Positions 1-10,430 of a stretch of 64,000 bases of DNA are shown here, in pieces (within the stretch, counting starts at the first letter, position 1; each line of letters begins with the position of its first letter). The position numbers were made by a program, and so were the translations under genes. The stretch is from Climacium dendroides (taxonomy: Eukaryota; Streptophyta; Bryopsida; Hypnales; Climaciaceae), in NCBI GenBank assembly GCA_950106755.1, contig OX467083.1:46018555-46082554 (forward strand). Direction: 5' to 3'. The notes under the pieces are model-generated. The model was not told the origin of the DNA. It did no database searches and worked only from the letters and a program-made list of their open reading frames with translations.

Positions 1-1541
1 ATGAGGAGGAGAAACCAGTCTCAGGCTAATAAATTTGCTACGCAACAAGCAGGAACTACACCAGCATTAAGAGCAAATGACGAGAATAGAATTACAGACC
101 TAATTGCATGGTGTAACTTACACGTGACATTGTAAGGCTGGTTTGTGAATCAGCGAAATGAATGAATGACAGCAGATTTGTACTGTACGAATGTAGCCCC
201 AGTGATGATTTACAAACATGACATGGGAATAGGACTCACGAAACAAGCACCACGAAGACCCGAACACAGAAAAATGACTATGGGTGCGTTTGTGAATGCA
301 AATGCTGGACTGAATTGGAATTGCAGAGTGCGAACTCTGCAGGTCGATGGAACGGCAGACTTGCAAAACGGAAGGAAAAGTTGGCTATGAGCGAGATACT
401 GAAGCTCGCAGTCACCGACTGCAAAAGATGGGAACAAAGAGAACAGGTTCCTCAAACACAACAACCAGCAACTCTGTCATTGTAGCACTCTTAAGGGCCT
501 TTCGCACCTGGTGTTACGGGAGTTTTAACTATTGCAAATAGAGGGGGGTCCCGGTGAATTCACCTGTGATTGCCTCGCCCCATGGATGGATGGGCAATGA
601 GGACCTGTGGCCCCCTCTGACTTGCTTTTAGGGCCATGCCAGTTACCTGAGGTCTGTCATTTTTTGTTTCGAATCAAATCTGGTTACAGCAGACCATTCT
701 TTAAGTTTGCTGTGCTTCCACACAAAAGCCGGAAATAAAAAAAGAAAACTTCTCTTGTGTAAACAACATTGAAAAGTTGAAAGTGCTAACTCACCAATTT
801 CTATAGACAAGTAAAGCAAACTTCACTAAAATCAAGATAAATTGATGGACAAGTACCTTCAACTTCCCTTGTGCTCTAATGAGAATGGGAAGCTCTTTAC
901 ATTCACAAGGGTGGTAGGAGGTAGAGCAACCCATGTGGGATATCTAAAGAAGAGCTCCACCACTCATAGTTAAGTCTAAAGTACGAATTGTGAATTTCAA
1001 ACCCCATTTAGGCATAGTAAAACATCTTATTTTTAAGAACTTTGAACTAAGAAAAGTTGGAAAATCAATACATCTTTCATCTCCAAAAATCCGTTTGAGA
1101 TTTAGTTACTCCAATCAAAACTTATGAACAAACTTTAGAGAGGAATTGCAAAAGGAAACTTCATTGACATTTTCAAGTACCTAGTCAAAAAGAAAAAAAC
1201 TATCACCAACTATTTCATCTTCTATAATTTAAAATCACATTTTAGAAACACAATGCTCTAAAGAAAGAGGTCTCAAGAAAGGCAATTGAATATTTTGTAA
1301 TGAATTCAAATTGAATCAATCATTGGCAATTTTTGGATTTGGCATATGTATTTTCACGAAGATGCAAACAACTAGAAATTAGTTTGAAATGCAAAAATCT
1401 AAACTTGTATAATTAAGAAAAAAAAATATTTGTAAATGATTATGCTTTAAAGACAACAAGTCCATATATAAGTTTAAATGCCTTAATTTATGACCATTTT
1501 CATTTATTACACTAGGGTTATAAAAGCATATAAAGAGCATA

Positions 1542-1680
1542 GCATAGAAGGACTGAGGACTGAGGACTGAGGACTGAGGACTGAGGACTGAGGACTGAGG
1601 ACTGAGGACTGAGGACTGAGCATAGAAGGACTGAGCATAGAAGGACTGAGGACTGAGGACTGAGCATAGAAGGACTGAGG
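1542..1680. repeat. GGACTGA minisatellite with 15-bp variant units
   Basis: About ten head-to-tail copies of the 7-mer GGACTGA run from about 1550 to 1620. They are followed by copies of a 15-mer (GCATAGAAGGACTGA) that contains the same 7-mer, mixed with more short units. The 15-mer looks like a higher-order variant made from the short unit plus the flanking CATAGAA. It lies about 500-650 bases before the start codon of the gene at 2186. Confidence 0.9.
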
Positions 1681-1732
1681 CGTGACACGGAGAACTGACA
1701 TTCAGCGAGCTACCTCGCGGCATTTATCGTTC

Positions 1733-1800
1733 CGGCTAGCTGACAGGCTGCATCTTTTCGGCTAGCTGGCAGGCTGCATCTTTTCGGCTACAGTAGCTGG
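1733..1800. repeat. 25-bp tandem duplication in a promoter region
   Basis: Two near-identical copies of a unit containing GCAGGCTGCATCTTTTCGGC stand head to tail, with a third partial copy. The block ends about 30 bases before a TATA-like motif, so the repeated unit could hold regulatory sites of the downstream gene. That role is inference. Confidence 0.7.
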
Positions 1801-1827
1801 CTTACCACTTTTGAACAGCAACTGAAG

Positions 1828-1835
1828 CTATATAG
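1828..1835 (+). promoter_or_regulatory. possible TATA box for the 115-residue protein gene
   Basis: CTATATAG lies about 350 bases before the ATG at 2186. A good donor (GTGAGT at 1888) follows about 55 bases later, as expected for a short non-coding first exon. No transcript evidence is available. Confidence 0.3.
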
Positions 1836-2185
1836 TGAACCGGCAAGTACTACAAACTCAACGCCGAGCTTTCAAACTTTCGCACCCGTGAGTACTGGTG
1901 GTTACCCATTGTCTGTAGTGTAGATTTCTTTCCCTTCCGCAAATGCTCCGTAGAATTTGCGCTGGTCTGTATGGCTTACCCGATCGAGGGGTCCACCATC
2001 TTCAATTCGTGGTGACATTTTCGTAATTACAGTTTCAATGTTTTCTCAATTAAGTTGTCCTATGTGATGCATCTAGTTAACGCCACTTCTTAATCTGCTT
2101 GCTGACTGCAAGCCTTGATGGATTGTGCCCAGATCGAGCTGGTGCGGTTCGTATTATATTGTGTACTGGCTGATAGACGTACGCG

Positions 2186-3251
2186 ATGGGAGCCAGTTTG
2201 TGGGATCAAGTGTGGGGTCCGCTGTTGATTGACGTTGCCATTGACATTGTAGTCGCGGCTCTTTGTTTCCTGAGCGTTCGACTTTGGAACTGCTTGATGA
2301 AACTGATCAAGACACAGACAGCAGGTCTGATGCCTTCTTTCTGAATTTCAATTCTTCCTCAAATGCTAGGATTGCTATTAGCGTACTGCTCGGTTTTTTC
2401 TTCCAAGTGCTTCTCTCCAATGGACTTGAAAAGTTGAAGACTCGAAAACTACGAGCATGCGGGCGAACATCTAATTAAATCTGGCTGCTCGATCTGTCTT
2501 TCTCTGTTCAAAATGACATATTTATCTTCCTTCTTGCACAGTTGGCGAAAGTGCTGACGATCAGCTGCTCCCTGATAGTGATCCTGCTGCAAATGCAAAT
2601 GGTGTGCGTGATTTGGAAATGGGGAACGGCATTGGCCCGGCTCAAGGTGAGATTTGTTCTTGCACCTTTGGAGTCCAGGATTTGTGAACCTCTTGTCAAT
2701 TCTGTGAACTTGAACATGGAATGGTGATAATCAGGTAATCACTCAGGGAATTTTGGAATTTGCTATTGTTGTTTCCTTATAATTACTGATGCTGGTGAAA
2801 GCAAATATACACTGGTGATTTTATATCTCCGACTCTCCGTGCTCGTCTGTAAGATAGGGGAACCTTAATCCACTGTTACTTTCTCGTGAACTCTGAAAAA
2901 TTGACTACTGCACTTTTCTAGATACTTACTACATATGTCGTCAAACTGCCGTAGGTTGTTTGGTTTTTTGATGTTTGCACATGGTTTGCAGTCCCCAAGG
3001 CTCAGATCACTAGAGACGCAGCAAGAGGAGCCTCTGTGCCTGTCGAAATGGACGTTCCTCATTCCCAGAAAGAGGAAGTAAGTCCATAGTCTTAATTGCA
3101 GGAATGTCAGCTGTGTAGTCACTGTTCCATCCCCTTCAGTTGTAGGATGGTAAAATCCACCATTGGAGCTTAATTCCGAGGAAGATTTGTTGACGATGAA
3201 GTGAAATACTAAGTTATGCCCTTGACTGTGCAGGCTGCTGCTGCTGAATGA
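2186..3251 (+). CDS. small membrane-anchored protein, unknown family (four exons)
   Basis: Exons 2186-2324, 2542-2646, 2992-3077 and 3234-3251 join in phase at GT-AG borders and give 115 residues. The family is not recognised. Residues about 12-35 (starting GPLLIDVAIDIVVAALCF) are hydrophobic and look like one membrane span or signal anchor, followed by a basic turn (KLIKTQ). The rest is polar and acidic, with no cysteine cluster or known motif, and ends EEAAAAE. The very small last exon codes only AAAAE and the stop. The start was chosen as the first ATG that keeps all four exons open. Support is the consistent phase over three introns and a coherent hydrophobic front. A longer protein through alternative splicing is possible. 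Function cannot be assigned. Confidence 0.6.
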
Positions 3252-3412
3252 AGCGCCAGCTGAGAAAGGTTGTCGATGCTGGCCATGATTGTTACACTGT
3301 TTCTGAAGCATTACATGGAAGCACTTCGATCATCTTTCTTCTCACGGGTGAATTCTGCGCCACGGATGATCCCACTTTCGTTGGCTACACTGTGTCTATC
3401 CTTGAAGGAATA

Positions 3413-4383
3413 TTAACCCCTCACCGCCCAAGGGGACCAAAAGTGTCCTCACACAGTCTAGCAGTCAACTTCAAAGTGCTGTAACTTTTGCATCCAATGT
3501 CCAAATTCAATAAAACTTGTTCAGAAAGTTTTGCATAATAATCTATTTTTTGTGGTAAAATTTTCAGATCTATCCAAGATGTAATGAGTTTTTGAAAGCC
3601 ATTCAAAGTTCGCAAGTTCAATTTGAGTTCACCACACTGCAATGAGATGGCTGCAACTTTGGAGGCTTGTATCTTTTTCATCAAATGTTAGTTTTCAATC
3701 AAATTTGTTGGGTTTTGTTCCCCATAAAGTCTAATTATTGTGATAAAATTTTCATGTCAATCCAAGTTGGTTTGAATGCTTGGGAGCAATTCGAAGTTCA
3801 AAATCCAAACATTTTTGCATTACAGTGAACTTTGGCGGCTTATAACTTCTTTAGACAGGGTTTGTTTTCAATAATTTTTGTTAGAAAAGTTGCGTATACT
3901 AGTCTAGTTCTTGAGGTAAAAATTTCATATTAATACAAGAAGTTATGATTGACTGAGAAGCATTTTAGTAGAGGTAGGTTCAACCATAGATGTGTTTTTT
4001 TGCTACTTTTTTCACTGTTTTTTGACATTTCAAAACAATTTTGCAGACGCAATGAGTCAATTGAATGATTTTTTTTCCACCAAAGTGTTTGTCTTTTGAT
4101 TTTAAATCACTTTGTAGTTTAAAGTTTTTTCATTTGAGTAGGTTTAGAAATCAAATTTCACCTCCAAATGTGTTTTTAGGAAAATTTCAGCATCTTTTTG
4201 TCAATACTAAAACATTATAATCTTTCAATCTATATGGTCAAATGACCCCAAATTTGATTTACACATGCACACTACAAGATTGTACGGTTGAGATTTTCAT
4301 AACTTACTCACATTTAGACTTATAACACTTGAAAAACAAGGTTGTTTTTTGACATAGTTAGGCCTTGGGCGGTGAGGGGTTAA
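3413..4383. mobile_element. TTAA-bounded element A (piggyBac-like ends, non-autonomous)
   Basis: The element is 971 bp including TTAA at both ends (3413-3416 and 4380-4383). Next to each TTAA is a perfect 17-bp terminal inverted repeat, CCCCTCACCGCCCAAGG (3417-3433, and its complement at 4363-4379). TTAA target duplication plus ends beginning CCC is the known signature of the piggyBac superfamily. There is no open frame for a transposase, so this would be a deletion derivative moved in trans. The inside consists largely of three tandem units of about 180 bp. Confidence 0.7.
3468..3975. repeat. three diverged tandem units of about 180 bp inside element A
   Basis: Units begin near 3468, 3655 and 3829. 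Each opens with AACTT(C/T)... GGCTT/TGCTG, then an ATCAA/TTCAAT-rich part, a TAAAATTTTCA(G/T) part and a TCCAAG part. Identity between units is moderate, so the amplification is old. Confidence 0.6.
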
Positions 4384-4710
4384 CATTATGATAGATAAAA
4401 GAACTCCATCCCATGCGGGTTATGGGTTCAATATTTATGCTATATATTCATTGGGAGGGAGACTCTTTTCTAAGTTTTACTAATGAAGGGAGGAGGCAGG
4501 TGTATGTGGTAATGAGAGGAGTGAATCATTTTTGGCAATTGGAGGGGGGATGCTTTTAGTTCAAGGCAAATAGAGGTGGTAGTAGTTGCTTGTTTTCTAT
4601 TTTACACTTGTAAAGCAAAATGTATATGGCTTATTAGATCACAATGTTGTTTATGTTAAAAAGAGTTTTAAATATGTGTGATTTGGGGATGTTTAAGTCT
4701 TGATGTAAAG

Positions 4711-4969
4711 CATTAGAAGACATTTAGGTCTCTATAGGGCCGTTTCAGTCCTGTTCCCTTGTTGTTCCCCCCGTAGCGACGGAACAGCCAGCTATCACGG
4801 AATTTTTTTTAAATTAGTTCTTAGAATGCCAAAAAAAATTGAATTAAATTTTTTTTTCCAAAAATGATGTGGCAGGGTCTCGACCACATCAGCTTGTTGC
4901 AGTGCACTATGGGGAGTTCCCTGCCATGATAACTCGCGGCCCTATAGAGGCCTAAAATGTCTTCTAATG
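4711..4969. mobile_element. 259-bp foldback element with 32-bp inverted ends
   Basis: The left arm 4711-4742 begins CATTAGAAGACATTTAGG and is matched in inverted orientation at 4937-4969 with one indel and one mismatch. The centre is moderately GC-rich around 4740-4800 and 4870-4940. A related, reversed and degenerate piece lies near 8215-8310. No coding capacity and no clear target duplication were found. A MITE-type element is the simplest reading. Confidence 0.65.
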
Positions 4970-5625
4970 ACTTGTCGGTTTTGGTTCAAAAAGGCCTATT
5001 TAGGTGAGTACTGTGACTTTTGGAATAATTTTTTTTTAAATATAATAAAATATGGATAATTTATAAAGCATTGAAAATAGAATGCCTCTGAAATTTCAAA
5101 CCTAAAAAAATTTATCTCTAAAAGTTATGCACCAAAAATGCACAATAAAAAAACACCAATAAAATACAGAGTTTGAAGTTATATTTTAAAAAAAATATTA
5201 AATAAACTCAATAAAATTAAATTAAAGTTTTATTTTTTTCTAATCTAAAGATGCTCCTTCTCAAACAATTTTACCTCTAAGAAAAAAAAATCGTGTTCTC
5301 TACAACTATACAAAGGTAGTGTACTTTGAGCACATGTGGAAGGTGGACAGATTATTATTTTGCAATAATCTTTGGCATGATTGTATAACCTTAGTAAATG
5401 TCCTCATATACCAATTTCGAGCTTCACATTTGCATTTTTGGATCAAAAATAGGACTCAAAACCCCCCAAATGGCCAAGGTAGACACCCAATTAGGGGCTA
5501 TTTAAAAATAGTAAAATATATATTTTTAAATTCAAAAATTTATACAATGTCTAAAACTACTACATCTACTTTCATTTCAAATTTCATAGAAAACAAATCG
5601 ACGATGTAAAAGTTATGAGCAAAAA

Positions 5626-5670
5626 ACACTTGTCCATGGGCAAGGGGACATCCCAAAAGGACAAGTGTTT
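5626..5670. repeat. 12-bp inverted repeat (hairpin)
   Basis: AAACACTTGTCC and its complement GGACAAGTGTTT are separated by 21 bases. The role is unknown; it could be the end of an old foldback element. Confidence 0.6.
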
Positions 5671-6060
5671 CTTGCAATCACCCTTTTTTGTTTTATAAAG
5701 TTCCAGTTGATTTCATGCTCCAATTTCATTAAGAAATCTTACCTCTTTTAATCTTGATGTCTAAAATCTTTAAACATTGGGGGTACTGTACATTTATTGA
5801 ATCTAAGGTAGAATTTTCCATTCTAAACATCTAAGAAAAGTCCCATTCCAATTAGTTTGTATTGGAAAATAGAAAATAGAAATGAAGGAAAAAAACTGCT
5901 TGCCTTAAAGTGTTAATTGCATGAAATGAAGACAACAAGTGTTTGGAAAGGGCAAAATCTATGCTTTAAGTGCACATTGTCATCTATTCACTCTAAGCCT
6001 CAAATCAATGCAAATTGGTTCATTTTGGCAATAGAAGTATGGAATTTGGTATTGAGGTCA

Positions 6061-6121
6061 TTAATATATGTTCAATCCATCTTGATATTGAGGTATTGAA
6101 GATGGATTGAACATATATTAA
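6061..6121. repeat. perfect 23-bp hairpin
   Basis: Arms 6061-6083 and 6099-6121 are perfect complements around a 15-base loop (GATATTGAGGTATTG). The stem is AT-rich and begins TTAATATATGTTCAATCC. Perfect pairing implies recent formation or selection. It lies about 190 bases before a coding remnant. Confidence 0.85.
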
Positions 6122-6308
6122 TTTGGGCATGCATGAATTGGTAGAAACCCCATAATAGCTATTTTTCTAATGTAGACAAGCATGTCTATAGACTTTCATT
6201 TGAAGCCCAAAGCAACACCCTTCTGTAAATTTTTTAAAAAATCACATGAAGTCCTTAAATTACTTTTTCAATTATAATGTTTCTTTCTTAATTATTCTAC
6301 CACAGAAA

Positions 6309-6720
6309 ATGGGTCACACTCAAAACCAAAGAAGTCTATGCAAAACTCTTGAAGAAGAATTGAAGACAATTGCAACTAGTTACTCGATCCAACGCTTGAG
6401 ACAGGTTCACACCATGGCCATGAAGGCATTCCCACTCCATTTGCGCGCCTTTCGCTAGGCTATCACAACTTGATGGTGGAGATCAAGGTTTGGAGATTAT
6501 TAAGCATCAATTGAACCTGGACACCGCGATTACATTTCAACAATTAGAATCACTTCCTAGTCAGATTCAACTTCGGCAGCGTGTGAATTCTCAACATGAG
6601 GAATTTGTAGTTGGATCGAACGTCGAGTTGCAACAGAAGCTGCGTGAATCCGAGGTACAAAACTCAAGGCTGCAACGGGAGAATGAAAATTTGAGGTTCA
6701 TATTGCAGCAAATTAAATAG
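6309..6720 (+). pseudogene. frameshifted coding remnant with a coiled-coil C-terminus
   Basis: From the ATG at 6309 one frame runs to TAG at 6456-6458. The next frame is open from before 6440 to TAG at 6718-6720. One extra T in CGCTAGG at about 6456-6458 would explain the break; without it the frame codes about 136 residues. A good acceptor (CTACCACAG) ends at 6305, so this may be the last exon of a longer gene. The C-terminal part has leucines at heptad-like spacing (VELQQKLRESEVQNSRLQRE), indicating a coiled coil. The family is not recognised. It could be a decayed gene, a retrocopy or an assembly error in a live gene. Confidence 0.4.
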
Positions 6721-9700
6721 ATGGATTTATCTCAACTTGCAACCTGAACAGACCTAGATTTTTGACATTCGACACGAGGTAGGACAAATTTTGTTTGAAC
6801 TTTGAAACCTCATTGTTTCAGTGGAAGCCTTGTAGGGTTATTCAGTGGTGGTGGTGCTTGTGTTCGGAGGTTGCGGTGCATCTTTTATGTTGAAACACAT
6901 CCATTGAGGATGTCCGGTAAGTCCAGCTGCGACGCTGACAATTATAGATGAGGAAAATGCCAGTTAAGTAGATCAACTATAAGAATTTTTTAGCAATAGC
7001 TGTTGAGGCGAGATGATTAGTCTGTTGAGATTTGCATCTCACTGACAAGATACTGTGTATGGTTCTTCCCGTAAGGGGCACCGAGCTTTTGTTGTATATA
7101 TGATTGATGGTTAATTCTCTGTACAACGATGAATTCCTCTCTTTTGTAAGCTTTTGTATGTCTGTATGTGTTGCGAATGTATTCCTCCATGAACCGAGTA
7201 TCTCTAAGTTGTCAACCTCTACTTACTCAAGAATGACATAACATGATTGTGGAGATGATATTAGTTTCTTAGTGAATCTTTAGTTACCTTTTAATAGAAG
7301 CATTTCAAATTCAGTAGTGTGATCAACTTTGCAACATAATCTTTTGAATGAAGTGCTTTGAGTATGGCATGCAATGAATTTGTATTAATATCTGTAAAAC
7401 CTTCCAGTCATTCAATGATGTATAGTTCTATCCCATGTCTTTGAGATGGAGCCTACCTACAACTTTTGCAATACTTTGAAACCTCAGGTAGTGACTTCAA
7501 TGTTCTCCCAAAATCAATAGATGCAAAGCCAATACTTAGTTACGCTATGAGAGGCAAGGAGAGGCAATGTCTATGTAGCATTGGCTCATTTTTAAGTAAA
7601 GTCCTACTCAAAGTTCCTCCCATGTAAGAGCAAGGCCACCTAGGTTGAAGCACCAAAGTATATTGAATGGACCTTTAAGCGGTCACAACTAGTGAGCATA
7701 GTGCAAATCCCCATAGTCCCGCATTGTGATCCCATTTCAAAAATTTTGACCCCACTTGTATGCTATTTTGCAGGTTTTGCATCAACTATTGGCTACCACT
7801 ACAACCCTTGGTGCTTCCAAAATGACTACTCAAAGCCATGATCACACAAAGTTTGACAACAAGATTCTCCACCATCTAAGGTCTCGCATCACTAAAGAGG
7901 CCTACTATTATTGAATGGCTAATCACATTTTTCAAGTGATTATTTTTAAAGTGGTTGATGCAAGAGCTCAAAAGGGGAGCAAATAGCTCAGGGACTTGCC
8001 ATGAGCCATTGAGGCCGCCTCTAGCATGCCTAAGTGGTCATGTTCTAAGGCAAGACAAACTTTAATCCTACCTTCAAGGCCTATGAGGACAAGGGGTTCT
8101 AAATTGAGACATTAGATGAATTTTCAGCCTTCTTGAGGGCTGTGAGTTCCATGGTATCTCGCTAACATGATCGAACAATTGCCACATCTGGAAAAAAAAT
8201 TCCATTTGCTTTTTTTCATTTCAAGAATGTAACTTTTTTTAAATGGGGGGAAACAATTGTTTTCCAGAACTGCAGGGGCAATAGCATCGAGAACAGGATT
8301 GAAACGGCCCTCCCGACCCCCAAAAAATTATCAAATATTTTGAAATTAACCCCTAAAGGAACAAACAATGTTTTTTTGGCAACATAGTGATTTTGGGCAG
8401 CTCATTACGAATGGAATTTTCATTTTTTTTCATTGAAATTTTCACACAATATGTGCTCAAGGAGTAGCTTTAAGGCCCAATAATTTTCATAACTTTTGAC
8501 TACATGGCTAAAAAGTTATTGTATGATATGTAGTTTTCTTTATTTTGCGGGCAGTCCGGGTAGAAAAAAAACTTCTTTAAAAATCACTTTTAAAAAAAAT
8601 AAAAGTTTAAAATAGGTTTTCTAGATTTATATATACATGATATCTTTGAATCATTCCATTTTGATTAATTCATGAGATAAAAGTTATGAGGAGTTTTAGT
8701 TGTGGATAGTTTGAAGGTAGTTATGGAATTTCTACTCTAAAATAAACTTTAAAGTTCTTTATTTAACTCAATTATTAATATTTTTGGAAAAAATAAAATA
8801 ATTAGGTGTAGATTGTTTATTAAAACATTACAACCATTGGGATTGGCATTTTTCAATTTCATAAATAAATTGTTAATGATTTTATATTTTGAATCATTTT
8901 CTATTTCTTTCTACTTTCTATTTTTTTCCTATATGTTGTACAATTCCAAATGATTTGAAAATTTTCAAGCATGTATCCAACTTGCCTTGAAGAATGAATC
9001 CAAAGAGTGACCACCATTTTGAACATTTTTTCATAATGATTTGACCTTAAGCAATGCAGTTGCCCAGGTTTTCACAGGGACAAAAAAAAGATTTTTGTTA
9101 CTTGAAATGCTAATATCTTGCAATCTACACAGTGAAATTTTTTCTACATCTTCTCAAACCAAAGTAATATAAGATCCTACGATCAGATGTATCAATTTTT
9201 TATTTATTTTTAAATTTGGTACTTGTACTAGAGATGACAATTTTGGTGCTTGAAGCATTTTTGGTGAACACATAGTCAAAATCCTTTACGGGTTAAAAAC
9301 ATGTGCATTGATCTTCCATTGATTTTTTCAAGCAACCTCATATTCTAATTCACAATTTGACCATACAATTCAATGAGAATCTTTTACCTTCACTACAATT
9401 GCAAGTATGTACAAAATCCACTAATTAAAATGATATTATTATATAATAAAAAAATAAATCACCCCCAATTGGACCTTACAAACTTTAGAGAATTAATTTG
9501 TTCCCATCCCAATTTTGTTCCTTATAGAGTGTAACTTTGAGGTTTCTTTTCGATTCCAAATCCAAATGCATTGACTAATCAAAACTCAAATTTGAACATC
9601 TAGCAAAGGGTAGTTGAAAAGGTTGGTTATAGGTATTAATTCAATTTTGTTGCGTGTGACATTTTTGAAAAAATATACAATGAATTTCTGAAATTTTTTA

Positions 9701-10430
9701 GAGGAAAGTTGATCATTCTTTATGTCTTATGCTACCTAAAATTTTCAGATTTCTCATATTAGTATTCATGACTAACATTCCTTCAAGGATTGAAGTGTCA
9801 ATGCATAGCCTCTACCCTCAGTTCAAACCTAACTAAACGGCCAACAATACAAAATTCATTAATTTGATTATTGTGACTTTTTGGTAAATTTGAATGTGAT
9901 GCCTCTGTGCTAGCAAAGCTATTTTACAATACAGGGATCTTTTTCTTAAGCAAAATTGCAATTGCAATTTTATGACAAGATGAAATCTCTAGAAAAATTC
10001 TAGAAAAATGAAATAGCCATATTTTGGATGAAGGCTGTTCAAGAATGATTCTTTCACCTACGTCTCTATTGAGGACTGGTTTCGAATACCCGCCGCCCCC
10101 AGGTATCGAGCTCTCAGGATAAACCGAGAAAGGAAAAGGCTGGCAACCAGTGCATGACCACAGATCAGCCTCCACAGCAAGGAGTTGCACTCTGAATTCC
10201 TGCTCTAGAGATTCCTCCATTTCTCACTTACAACAGGATTGCTCATTATTCTTCCGTGGTGATGACATTCCCCTTCACTTTCATGCGGTTTTCTTGAACC
10301 AATATTCTTGTGGACCTGACGCAGTTTTCGTTTGCGAGGCCACTATGTTTTCTGCAGGTGAATTTCACCTCTCTTGGTAGTTGGGTGCGTGCCGAATTCG
10401 ACTTTGGACGCAGAGATTCAGAGCACTTCC
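6721..10430. other. intergenic, transposon remains and promoter of the DUF3727 gene
   Basis: About 6721-7300 resembles a 3' untranslated region in base composition. 7700-8180 has short runs of sensible codons broken by stops, perhaps a very old coding or retroelement remnant. 8346-9296 is a TTAA-bounded element. 9900-10430 is less AT-rich and probably holds the promoter and 5' leader of the gene at 10431. Nothing else could be supported. Confidence 0.5.
8346..9296. mobile_element. TTAA-bounded element B
   Basis: 951 bp with TTAA at 8346-8349 and 9293-9296. The inner ends CCCCTAAAGGA and (complement) CCCGTAAAGGA match at 10 of 11 bases. The interior aligns in reverse orientation with element C at 14177-15086 along its length, including the stretch around ATTCCATTTTGATTAATTCATGAG. 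No long open frame is present. Confidence 0.65.

Larger units (their letters stand above)
1..2185. other. AT-rich flank upstream of the first gene
   Basis: No gene can be supported here. The first 700 bases are less AT-rich than what follows and contain only short overlapping open frames. Bases 552-563 form a 12-bp palindrome (GGTGAATTCACC). From about 700 to 1540 the DNA is AT-rich with nothing recognisable. A minisatellite at 1542-1680 and a 25-bp duplication at 1733-1800 precede a possible TATA box and 5' leader of the gene starting at 2186. Confidence 0.5.
3252..6305. other. intergenic repeats, no gene
   Basis: AT-rich DNA with a TTAA-bounded element (3413-4383), a 259-bp foldback (4711-4969) and hairpins at 5626-5670 and 6061-6121. 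Open frames are short and interrupted. The 5000-5700 part is AT-rich sequence with phrases such as AAAGTTATGAGC that recur elsewhere in the window, probably old transposon remains. Confidence 0.6.

Noticed and set aside
7700..8180. Runs of sensible codons (KFDNKILHHLRSRITKEAYY and others) suggesting a retroelement gag or gene relic
   Set aside because: Many stops and frame changes, no recognisable motif such as a zinc knuckle or protease.
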